Positions 13,065 to 20,800 of a stretch of DNA of 38,313 nucleotides are shown one piece after another. The notes beneath the pieces are model-generated. The model had not been told where the DNA came from, did not search any database, and saw nothing but the letters and a program-made list of their open reading frames with translations. A program made the translations under genes and the position numbers. Source of the DNA: Ignavibacteria bacterium. GTDB taxonomy: Bacteria; Bacteroidota; Ignavibacteria; Kapaibacteriales; UBA4661. Position 1 is the first letter of the stretch. Every line of letters starts with the position of its first letter. Location of the stretch: contig JAAFHM010000003.1 of the NCBI GenBank assembly GCA_013298375.1, forward strand, positions 1 to 38,313, read 5' to 3'.

Positions 13065-13091
13065 TCTCTGTCGTGCAATGCACGACAGAGA
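13065..13091. terminator. Long perfect hairpin between early genes
   Basis: TCTCTGTCGTGCA and TGCACGACAGAGA form a 13-bp inverted repeat with one central base, followed by CTTTCT. It probably ends or attenuates transcription between the 118-aa and 121-aa genes. The weak T-run makes protection of an mRNA end an alternative. Confidence 0.6.
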
Positions 13092-13120
13092 CTTTCTAAA
13101 AAAATCACAAATAAAAAGCT

Positions 13121-13486
13121 ATGAAAAAAAACGCAACACAACGCTACTTTCTCATTCAAGAGAAAATTTTTTCGGCAAGCAAATTCGAGCTAGAAATGAA
13201 TGAAAATATCAAAGGTTCAAACCCTGTTGTGATTGAATTGCACACAGAAGAGGATTTTTACAATCATCATCAAAAAATTGGTCATTATTTTCTCTTGCAA
13301 ACAGGACTTAACGTTGAAGGCGAAGCGCACAGAGGGCAACATTATTCAACATTTTCGTATGGACAGCGTAAAATTATTGATGAAGTGATGTATAAGAACG
13401 CAAGCAATTTCAAGGAAGAGCGCGATTGGCGAGAATACGTGAGCGCAGAAATATTGCACGAGGCACTAGAAGGAGAAAGGGCTTGA
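13121..13486 (+). CDS. Hypothetical early protein, 121 aa
   Basis: ATG start in an A-rich context typical of Bacteroidota-type mRNAs (AAAAAGCTATGAAA). The product is charged, with a His-rich middle (DFYNHHQKIGHYFLL; GEAHRGQHYSTF) and an acidic helical C-terminus. No signal, membrane segment or known motif. It is followed within six bases by a 28-aa ORF. Role unknown; it sits among small phage early genes. Confidence 0.6.
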   Translation: MKKNATQRYFLIQEKIFSASKFELEMNENIKGSNPVVIELHTEEDFYNHHQKIGHYFLLQTGLNVEGEAHRGQHYSTFSYGQRKIIDEVMYKNASNFKEERDWREYVSAEILHEALEGERA

Positions 13487-13491
13487 AAATC

Positions 13492-13578
13492 ATGAAACTC
13501 TCACGCAAAGAACTCGAAGAGCAATCGCTTTGCAACGCATTCCGCGAAGCAAAGGCGCGGCGAGGACAAATAAAATAA
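13492..13578 (+). CDS. Very small basic ORF, 28 aa
   Basis: Too short for the ORF track. MKLSRKELEEQSL followed by FREAKARRGQIK, stop at 13576-13578. It starts just after the 121-aa gene, which has AGGAGAAAGG ten bases upstream of this ATG. An in-frame TTG at 13483 would overlap the previous stop. The peptide is helical and basic. It may be a leader, a coupling peptide or a small regulator; coding is plausible but not proven. Confidence 0.4.
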   Translation: MKLSRKELEEQSLCNAFREAKARRGQIK

Positions 13579-13612
13579 CACGCAAATTTTCACGACATAA
13601 AATAGACGCATT

Positions 13613-13993
13613 ATGAATTTAAGCAATGTGAACTTAGAAAATCTGAGAGGAGTTTTTTCCTTCTCTCAGGAAGAAAATATTGTATGGGGGCAATATATGA
13701 TGTATTTCGAGCAATTTATGCTTGATTTAGGGCTTCCTGTTGATGTAGAAATTCAAACGGGTTCTGACCAAGTGCGATTTTTTGTAAAGCCCAGAACAAG
13801 CGAAAGATTAGAGGAGGTCCGGGAGTTTTTAGACTATTATTTGCAAGCACCTCAAACAAAAGACTTTTCAAAAGCATTTTCCTTTGAGCGTGATGACATA
13901 GCCGTAACACAATGGAAAAACAACGTTCAGCATTTATTGATGCAATTAGATCTGTTAAAAAGCATCGAACAACTCCGCAATGAATCTAGATAA
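13613..13993 (+). CDS. Hypothetical early protein, 126 aa
   Basis: ATG at 13613 (MNLSNVNLENL) in an A-rich context. The N-terminal half has aromatic-rich strands (FSFSQEENIVWGQYMMYFEQF); the middle (QVRFFVKPRTSERLEEV) and C-terminus are helical. No signal peptide or recognisable motif. It precedes the HTH gene at 14011 by 17 bases and may be in the same transcript. Codon and base usage match the neighbours. Confidence 0.6.
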   Translation: MNLSNVNLENLRGVFSFSQEENIVWGQYMMYFEQFMLDLGLPVDVEIQTGSDQVRFFVKPRTSERLEEVREFLDYYLQAPQTKDFSKAFSFERDDIAVTQWKNNVQHLLMQLDLLKSIEQLRNESR

Positions 13994-14010
13994 AAAAGTA
14001 AAAAAAAAAT

Positions 14011-14262
14011 ATGGACAGATACACAGCAAAACAAGTCTGCGAGGCGCTCAAAATCTCCCGAACCAGGCTTTCCGAATACACAAACGGTAAAGAGTCAAAA
14101 CGTAAAGGGCGAGTTGAGTGGTCAACACCTGCGATACTAAGCGAAGGCGTAGATTTTGAACACGTCATAGAAAGAGGTCGGTCAAAGGCGTACTATTTCC
14201 CCAGCGCGATAGAGAAGATACGCACCAAGCGCGGGGAAGGGAAACCGCCAGAAGACGCATAA
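14011..14262 (+). CDS. Excisionase/MerR-like HTH protein, 83 aa
   Basis: Residues 3-26 (RYTAKQVCEALKISRTRLSEYTNG) form the helix-turn-helix seen in MerR-type and excisionase-type DNA binders. A basic wing follows (KESKRKGRVEWSTP) and then an AYYFPSAIEKIRTKR segment. It has no effector domain. With no tyrosine integrase here, an Xis role is not obvious; regulation of the early promoters or help to the serine recombinase is as likely. Confidence 0.65.
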   Translation: MDRYTAKQVCEALKISRTRLSEYTNGKESKRKGRVEWSTPAILSEGVDFEHVIERGRSKAYYFPSAIEKIRTKRGEGKPPEDA

Positions 14263-14306
14263 AACCTCAATTTGAAAAAATATTTTCACTTTTTTGCATA
14301 ATTCTC

Positions 14307-14337
14307 TTGCATACGCGAAATATTTCACGTATATTTG
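14307..14337 (+). promoter_or_regulatory. Promoter PB, duplicate of PA
   Basis: TTG at 14307-14309, 20 bases, TATATTTG at 14330-14337. The 22-bp spacer palindrome at 14311-14332 is the exact reverse complement of the one in PA: the two imperfect positions are swapped. The binding site is therefore equivalent but flipped. Confidence 0.8.
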
Positions 14338-14352
14338 TAGTGTAATTAAAAA

Positions 14353-14390
14353 CAAGCCCTGCACAACCTACTAAAATCACGCAGGACTTG
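14353..14390 (+). promoter_or_regulatory. Leader hairpin B
   Basis: CAAGCCCTGC pairs with GCAGGACTTG (nine of ten pairs) around the 18-nt loop ACAACCTACTAAAATCAC. Stem bases differ from hairpin A while pairing is kept. Downstream CCAAAA, TTTTCGG and GGAGA (14411-14415) match leader A. Confidence 0.65.
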
Positions 14391-14421
14391 ACTTCCAAAA
14401 ACTACTTTTCGGAGACGCAAT

Positions 14422-14658
14422 ATGCAAAACCAAACAAACGCTTCCAATGATGAATTGCTTTTCCAAGCAATGCGTATTCAGGAAGTCGCTACGAAGGCAG
14501 AATTTGCAGCGACAACACTCAACAATTTTTTACATACACCGTACAATTTGGTATTTAAGAATCAAGACGATGTAAACATCTTGAAACAAGCGCAGCAAAT
14601 TCTCGCAAAAATCAACAGCCGCGATGCTTTTGAAAAATTGGCAGAACAAATGATATAA
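14422..14658 (+). CDS. Small helical protein, paralogue 1, 78 aa
   Basis: ATG follows GGAGA by six bases. The protein is all-helical and soluble. Its ELLFQAMRIQEVATKAE segment matches LLSQAMRMHDVATKVE in the next gene, and both end in a short helix with a KL/SLxxQ pattern. The two are tandem paralogues of unknown family. It is directly controlled by promoter PB and leader hairpin B. Possible roles are a small phage anti-host protein or an RNA-binding autoregulator of the leader. Confidence 0.7.
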   Translation: MQNQTNASNDELLFQAMRIQEVATKAEFAATTLNNFLHTPYNLVFKNQDDVNILKQAQQILAKINSRDAFEKLAEQMI

Positions 14659-14669
14659 ACCAAACAAAC

Positions 14670-14708
14670 GCAGCGCCGCCCAAGCCTAGAAAACACAAGC
14701 GGCGCTGC
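14670..14708 (+). promoter_or_regulatory. Leader hairpin C between the paralogues
   Basis: A perfect 10-bp stem GCAGCGCCGC/GCGGCGCTGC closes the 19-nt loop CCAAGCCTAGAAAACACAA, followed by TTTTT. The loop aligns with those of A and B (CAA-CCTA-AAAA-CAC core). CCAAAA, ATTTCGG and a weak GGAAA ribosome site follow. No promoter is seen, so it acts as an internal leader or attenuator. Confidence 0.65.
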
Positions 14709-14741
14709 TTTTTCCAAAATTACCATTTCGGAAATCGCAAT

Positions 14742-14975
14742 ATGGCAACGAAAGAGCAAATACACAACGCGAATTTACTTTCGCAAGCAATGAGAATGCA
14801 CGACGTGGCGACAAAAGTTGAAGGCGTGACTAAGCTACTAAAGGAAATCTTGGGTATGAACTATGAAGGCATTTTAGAGCCATCAGACGTTGTGAGTATG
14901 TACAACACGTGCGAGGCGCTTGAAAAAGTGAGCGCTCGGAAGATTCAAGAATCGCTAACGAAGCAAATACTGTAA
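14742..14975 (+). CDS. Small helical protein, paralogue 2, 77 aa
   Basis: The start MATKEQIHNANLL follows GGAAATCGCAAT. It is paralogous to the 14422 gene (shared QAMRxxxVATKxE block and matching length). No membrane segment or known domain. It is the last gene of the plus-strand early block, expressed through hairpin C and ended by the terminator at 14984. The pair look like a recent duplication in which the leader was copied with the gene. Confidence 0.7.
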   Translation: MATKEQIHNANLLSQAMRMHDVATKVEGVTKLLKEILGMNYEGILEPSDVVSMYNTCEALEKVSARKIQESLTKQIL

Positions 14976-14983
14976 CCAACCCC

Positions 14984-15009
14984 ACCCCGCTCCCAAGCGG
15001 GGTGCTTTT
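14984..15009 (+). terminator. Terminator between the converging early and late blocks
   Basis: ACCCCGCT/AGCGGGGT (8 bp, loop CCCA) followed by GCTTTTA. It overlaps the stop region of the last late gene and probably ends early transcription; the stem could also stop late transcription from the other side. Confidence 0.8.
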
Positions 15010-15571
15010 ATCCCCTGTGCAGCGAAATATCCGCATCCAATACCGTCAGCGTCTCAGCCGCCGCGCCCTCGTTAAACACGCGCACGTCAACTTTTAGCAC
15101 GTCGTCCGTTTCAATCCAGATGCGTTCGTTTAACGCTAGTTGCCAGACCGTTGAACTCGATTTCGCTTTGTGAAGGGTGAACGCTGCATCCGACGTAAAC
15201 CCATTCCGTGTAATCCGAAATGCCAGCACCCAACGCCCAAGATTGGCGGTATGCGTTACATTTACGCGCACTTCCACACGCACAAAGGCAAATTCGGGGG
15301 CTGTATAGATGAACGGCGTTTGCGAGGTAACCGCCGCGCTGGGGCTTTGCGCATCATTGGTATTGATGCTGAGATTTGTCCACGCTTTTGGCGACACGGG
15401 CGCGGTTTGTGGAGCGGTAAGGCGATACCGCGCAATAAGAACGGACGGCGTTCCCTGCTGCCCGACTGTACTGCCGCCAGCACTTGCGCCGGAAGATGTG
15501 CTGCCGCCAAGTTCGCCAAGAATTTGTTTGCGCAGGATAGAATGGTTCTTGTTGGTACTTACCGAAGGCAT
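15008..15571 (-). CDS. Putative tail-tip or head-fibre protein with beta-rich C-terminus, 187 aa
   Basis: The start codon overlaps the upstream stop (TGATG) and has AAGGAG before it. An N-terminal anchor of about 20 residues (MPSVSTNKNHSILRKQILGE) leads to a Gly/Ser linker (GGSTSSGASAGGS). Residues 50-187 form a beta sandwich-like domain with alternating strands (FVRVEVRVNVTHTANLGRWVL; DVLKVDVRVFNEG). This design suits a receptor-contact or decoration protein. It is the last gene of the visible late transcript. No firm family match. Confidence 0.55.
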   Translation of the reverse strand: MPSVSTNKNHSILRKQILGELGGSTSSGASAGGSTVGQQGTPSVLIARYRLTAPQTAPVSPKAWTNLSINTNDAQSPSAAVTSQTPFIYTAPEFAFVRVEVRVNVTHTANLGRWVLAFRITRNGFTSDAAFTLHKAKSSSTVWQLALNERIWIETDDVLKVDVRVFNEGAAAETLTVLDADISLHRG

Positions 15572-17415
15572 CAGAGGACTCCTTCTTTAGGTGAAAAAAA
15601 CTCTAATTCTGCCGTACCTGCGAAAATATTTATTGTGCTGCTTACAAGAAATGCCTTTGTTGGCTGGACGCAATACCAAGGGAACAAGCCGTTTCCAAGC
15701 GAAAAAACTTTGCCAACGCTGAGCGGCAGTACTTCAGCAAGAATCTCTTTTCGCGCTGTCTTTGCGGGAAACTTTACTTGGTCGTAATCGCCGAACAAGG
15801 TAAGAATTTCTTGCGCAACAAGCGTGTGAAGCCCCGTTGTTTCGGTCCAGCCACGAACAACGTAATCGTACTCAGCCTTTCCCCACTTCCAGTCCCGCCG
15901 CAGAACACCCGTTAAATCGCTTGGCGCTGACTTGCTCACAGAAGGTGTAGTCAGAACCGAAGCGCCGTTGTCAAATCCGCACGAGGGGTGAACCGCTACC
16001 ATATTTCCCCCAACAAGCGCATACAGCTTGGTTGTATTGTATTTCTGACTTACAACGCGGTCGGCGGAGTCAATCTCTTTCTTTTCGCCCTCGCTCTCCG
16101 GCGTGGCGTTATGCCAGAAGAGTTTTAGCGCCCAATCCTTATCGGCGAAACTCGCACCCGTAATGGTGTAGCGAACATTGCTAATATTCTGTGCGGCAAT
16201 TTCTACACCCCTGTACACCGCAGCGCCTCTGTCCTCATCGGTTACTTGCAAGTCGTCAGACGTTAACGTTATACCCGAATATTCGCCGCGCATCGGGTCA
16301 AGATGGAAATAAGTGAACACGTCATAGCGCACAATGCAACCCGCTTCGTAACACTCTTTCAAAACGTCGAATATCGTCTCGCGTTGATAAAGAGCGCTGC
16401 CCGCATCCAGCAAGCCGCCACGACTTTTGCCATCAGAAGGCTCAAGAACCGAACCAATAAAGTACATCTGCGTAGTGTCAACCGTCGAACCCGCCGAAAA
16501 ATCACTCAGCACAGGCGCTTTGAGTTGCGCCCATCCCAAACCACCGACAGGGATTGTAACACCTGATATCGCCTTGCGCTCTACTTTCTTATTGATTTCC
16601 GTTGCTACTTCATCCAGAGCGCCATAAAAATCAAAGACTTTGTAAAATATCATTCCAGCGTAAGTTTCTTTCACGTCCTTCGGCTGAGTGAGAAATTGTA
16701 CTTTTTTCGGCACGTTGTCAAACTCAACATCGGCAGCGTAACTGTGATAAAATGACGGCTTTTTGCGAATGTATGTCGCCAGCATCGTTGCGTTAATTTG
16801 CTCAAGAACAAACCGAGCAGAATGAAAGAACTCAATCGTAATTGACGCAAAATTCTTGTTTTGCAGATTTTTTAATTTTGCCGATGGCGAAGGGCGCTGG
16901 CAGCCCGTAAAGAGATAGTAAAAATCTTGCACCGCTAAAGCGCTCTCTCCTTTGTCGCATTTAAGAATAATAAAATTCGTGAGTTTATATTCCGCAATAT
17001 CAGGAGCAATGCTTTGTGCAGGGTAATTTGTCGTAACGTCTATCCATCCACTGGCGCGAGGGTCGTTAGGGTCCTCGTTCCAGATCTGCACAGTTTCGGA
17101 ATAAGCAGGAATAAGCGCACTCGGCACGACCTCGGAAAGAAGCGGTTGTTGTAGCCGCAAGCGCAAATGGTCAAGCGCGGGCGAACCCGACAGCGACGCA
17201 AGGTTAAACGACACCTTAAGCGTCGGCGTATCGGTCAGTCCAATCGGCAAATCCGAAAATTTACACGCCCATTCCAGTCCCTCGTTAATAATGCAATTCT
17301 CCGGCAGCGTTACCACCGTTGGCGACGCAAGCGGCGCTGGGTCTGCGGTGTGCATCTGAACAAGCCAGCGCCAGCCGTTTGCTGCCTGAAAGCTATGCTG
17401 AAAAATAACGTTCAT
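15571..17415 (-). CDS. Putative tail-tip/baseplate protein, 614 aa
   Basis: ATGA overlap with the upstream gene and a GAGG site. The N-terminal 200 residues are beta-rich (MNVIFQHSFQAANGWRW onward). The middle (about 270-420) contains DVLKECYEAGCIVRYDVFTYF. The C-terminus includes WTETTGLHTLVAQEILTLFGD. Proteins of this size third after the tape measure are normally the tail-associated hub or adhesion platform (lambda gpL/gpJ region). The assignment rests on gene order; I do not recognise the family. Confidence 0.55.
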   Translation of the reverse strand: MNVIFQHSFQAANGWRWLVQMHTADPAPLASPTVVTLPENCIINEGLEWACKFSDLPIGLTDTPTLKVSFNLASLSGSPALDHLRLRLQQPLLSEVVPSALIPAYSETVQIWNEDPNDPRASGWIDVTTNYPAQSIAPDIAEYKLTNFIILKCDKGESALAVQDFYYLFTGCQRPSPSAKLKNLQNKNFASITIEFFHSARFVLEQINATMLATYIRKKPSFYHSYAADVEFDNVPKKVQFLTQPKDVKETYAGMIFYKVFDFYGALDEVATEINKKVERKAISGVTIPVGGLGWAQLKAPVLSDFSAGSTVDTTQMYFIGSVLEPSDGKSRGGLLDAGSALYQRETIFDVLKECYEAGCIVRYDVFTYFHLDPMRGEYSGITLTSDDLQVTDEDRGAAVYRGVEIAAQNISNVRYTITGASFADKDWALKLFWHNATPESEGEKKEIDSADRVVSQKYNTTKLYALVGGNMVAVHPSCGFDNGASVLTTPSVSKSAPSDLTGVLRRDWKWGKAEYDYVVRGWTETTGLHTLVAQEILTLFGDYDQVKFPAKTARKEILAEVLPLSVGKVFSLGNGLFPWYCVQPTKAFLVSSTINIFAGTAELEFFSPKEGVL

Positions 17416-17867
17416 TCGTAAAACCTCGAAATAAGTTTGAGTGTCGCCCGCTCATAGGTCTGACCGTCGCCGTCGCTTACTTCGTAACCGTTCTGCGTAA
17501 CGTGACGACCAATCAGCATTGCCCGCACGGATGCTATTTGCTTCGCCGCATTTGTGCCGTAGCGCCCCACGGTGATTTCTTTTACACGTAGCGGTCTGTC
17601 GTCTGCAAGCCATGCTTCCAGCGCCAAGCGGTCGCCGGAGTCCGGGTCTTTTGCGCTTTTAACGGTCAGATAGGGGAAAATTTTAACGGGAAATTCGTAA
17701 ATCCCGGAGTGCTGCCGCCGACCGCTCGTGTAGTGCGCAAGTTCTTCCTTCACGAGCAGCGCTGGAACGCGCAGCACGTTTATCTGGATTTCAGACAAAC
17801 CCGACGCAAAAGTCCACGCTGTGGCTTTCTCTAGGGTAAGTATAGGATATGTAGGATTGAGCGGCAT
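17412..17867 (-). CDS. Putative distal tail/minor tail protein, 151 aa
   Basis: The start overlaps the tape-measure stop (TAATG) with GGAGG nine to ten bases upstream. The protein is beta-rich and soluble, with TVGRYGTNAAKQIASVRA in the middle and a C-terminal TYERATLKLISRFYE. Its place between tape measure and a large tail-tip protein is that of distal tail or minor tail proteins in siphoviruses. No motif confirms it. Confidence 0.5.
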   Translation of the reverse strand: MPLNPTYPILTLEKATAWTFASGLSEIQINVLRVPALLVKEELAHYTSGRRQHSGIYEFPVKIFPYLTVKSAKDPDSGDRLALEAWLADDRPLRVKEITVGRYGTNAAKQIASVRAMLIGRHVTQNGYEVSDGDGQTYERATLKLISRFYE

Positions 17868-20800
17868 TAGGCAATAACCTCCCGCGCTTGTACTTCGGTT
17901 ACTTTTTTCACCATTGCGTCGTGGTCGGTTTGAAGTTTGAGGTTGATATTTTGGGTGCTGACTTTCGGCACGGTTGCGGACTGCCGTTGCAAACGCTCTA
18001 TCGCCGCCAAGTGCGCTTTGATTTCGCGTAATTCGTTGGTCTGCATAGCGGCAATAATGCCAGCGTTGTTCATCGGAGCGACAATCACGCGCATTTCAGG
18101 GAGCGGCGCAGCCATCCGCACCGTTTCGGCGATAACGACTTGCGCATTGCGTAGCTGTACGCTTACCGTTTGCGCCACTTCCTGCACCATTCCGCGTACC
18201 TGACGCGCAATATCGCCAGCGCGCTGCGGAAGATACTGCTCCTCGAAATACTGCTCCGACGTTTTACCCGTGTGGATGTATTCGAGGTATTTCCTCTCTC
18301 GCCGCGTCGTTGCTGCGGTGGAGACGAACTCTTGCCCGTGGACTACGCCCGCTACGTCGCCTTCGCGCTTATTGCCTGTGTAACCGCCTGTGCGGAAGCC
18401 GCCAAGTGCGCTTGCTACGGCGCTTTCGGCGAGACCGATTGCCGCATACAGTGCCGTCGTGAGCAATGCTGCTTTCGCAACGCCAGCTATCCCCGCAGTT
18501 GCAACCGACTCGGCACTCGCAAGCGAGAAACCCGTGATTTGCGCAACCATGATAGGGATAAGGGATTTCAGTACACCGAAAAGCGTTTTAACCAGCGACT
18601 TCCCAAAGTTTTGACCGTCCGCTATCATCTGCCCAAAACTCGCACCCGCAGCCAGAGCCACGTTTGCAAAAAGTTGTTGCTGTTGCGCTGCTGCGGATTC
18701 TTCGATCTGTACTTGCTCCTGTTTTTTAGCAGTGTAATCGTTTTGCAGCGCTTTGAGTGCCTCGCCTGTCGCTGTTTGCTGCGCCAGCAAATTTGCGTCG
18801 AGTTGCTGCGCAAGTTGATTGCGCCGGACAAGCGTATCCTCGAATAATTTCAAACGAGACTTTGCATCGTCGGCAATGCTCTTGAAAACAGGCGACAAAA
18901 CCTCTTTCGCATTCGCCTTCAGACTTGCATAAAAATTATCCAGCACCCCTTTGATATTCAGATTGCCGAGGTTTTGCAGGAACGCGCCCACGTCTGCGGC
19001 TTGTCCGTTGCCGCTTAATTCCAAGCCCTGCGCTTTGAGTTGCAGCGCCCGAACTCGCTTGTTGTACTCTTCAAGCGAAACCTCCTTGTTCCGTAGCTGC
19101 GCTACAAGTACATCCTCCTCTTTTTTGAGCGCCTCTTTTTCTTTGCCAGCGCTGGCGTTACGGCGCTCTTCGGCTGCTTTTTCGATGGTGTCGTAGTGAT
19201 CTTTGTACAGCGTTTCCCGCACCCCGAAAAGCGCCCGAATAAGCGGGTTTTCTTTTGCAAGCTGCTCCGCTTCCGCTTGCGCTTGCTGTGAGGCAATACG
19301 CGCTATTAGCTCAAGTTTGCGCTGCTCATTGTCGCCTACTTTTGCTAACTCCTCTTGGAGTTGTCTATCAAGTCCGGCTTTGCGTAATTCAAACTCTGCG
19401 CGGCTGGTGGAAACGGCTTTGGCTGCGCGGAAATTGCCTGTGGCTTCGATAATGTCGAGTTCGTATTTCAAACGCGCTTGAGCGATTGCGGCGGCGTTAT
19501 CTCCCGCAGCCCTAATTTCCGCATCACGGGCAATGCGAGACTGAGCAAGCCGAAGAGCGTACTCGCGTTGCGTCGAATCGGTAAGAGACTTTGCCCGAAT
19601 TAACTCAAGTTCGTTTTGTTGCTGTATTTCCGCGTCTTTCTCTTTCTTTTTTTGTTCATCAATCTTTACGGCAAACGCATTTATTGCCGTCGAACCAAGC
19701 AGGGAGCTATCGCTGCTTTCCAGCGCAGTTTTGAATGTTTCTTTTAACGATTTGATTTGCCTGTTGATGTCGTTAGGATCAAAAAGCCCGTCCGCGCCCA
19801 CCTTGAAATCAAGTTTTTTGAGCGCAGCCTCGTACTCGGGCAGTCCCGCGATAAAGTCTTGAACTTCTTTTTGCTGCTGCTTTTCCAGCAAATCTTTTCT
19901 TTTTTCTCCACGCTTTGTAATCGTTGCTATATCCTGCGCAATCAATAAATCAATTTCTTTTTGCAAAGACTCAAGATTTTTTTTCGTATCATCGTCATCT
20001 CTTTTTCGCTTTGCCTCGGCATCCTCTTTGGCAAATTGCAGCCCTGCATCTCGGCGTTTTTGCGCCGCTTCCGCTTCTACCCGTTTAATATCCTCGTCCT
20101 TGCGGGCAAGGTCTCGCCCGGTAAGTGCTTTTGCCAGTGCATCATATTTTTTATCAATTTCAATCTTGCTTTTTTGATAAAATTCTTCGTCGGCAATTTC
20201 TCGAATTTTAAGTGAGCGAACATTGTCAATCGTTTTTCGCGCCTCGGCACGGCGCACTTTCTCCGTCTCTAAAGCAGAAAGGGCTTGTGCTTTATCAGCT
20301 TCTTTTCTAGCCCCAAATTCAAACTGCTGTTCGTTTATTTTTGCGGCTCTGGCACGTTTTGCCGCTTCTAAACTATTGTCGGCAACGGCTTTTGCTGAGT
20401 CCGTTTGCTGCGTGGCAATAGCTTTTAACTGCAATTCAAGTTCTATTTTTTCCCTGTCAAGTTCTTCTTTCCGAATTTTTGCGCGGTCTTTTGATTGCTT
20501 GTCCGCGCTTTGACTGCGCAATATTTCTTCTTGCTTCAGGACTTCTTTTGCAACTTCTCCGAGTCGTGCTTTTACCGCGACGGTGTTAAGCCCAAGTTCA
20601 CCAAGTGCGGATAAATTCTTACCAATCGCTCCTTTTAACCCTTGCAAGCCTTGCTCCCACTGCTCCGCAAGTTTGCTTACGTCCAGTTTAGGTACAATCG
20701 GCGCTGTTAAGGCATTGACAAGTTCCGATGCAGCAACCTTTGATTTCACAACCTGCTCTGTCAATTTTGTAAACTCTTCTTTGCCCGCTACGCCCGCCGC

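Noticed and set aside
14011-14262. Excisionase partner of an integrase
   Set aside because: The HTH resembles Xis/MerR proteins, but no tyrosine integrase or att pair is present, so only a general HTH call is made.
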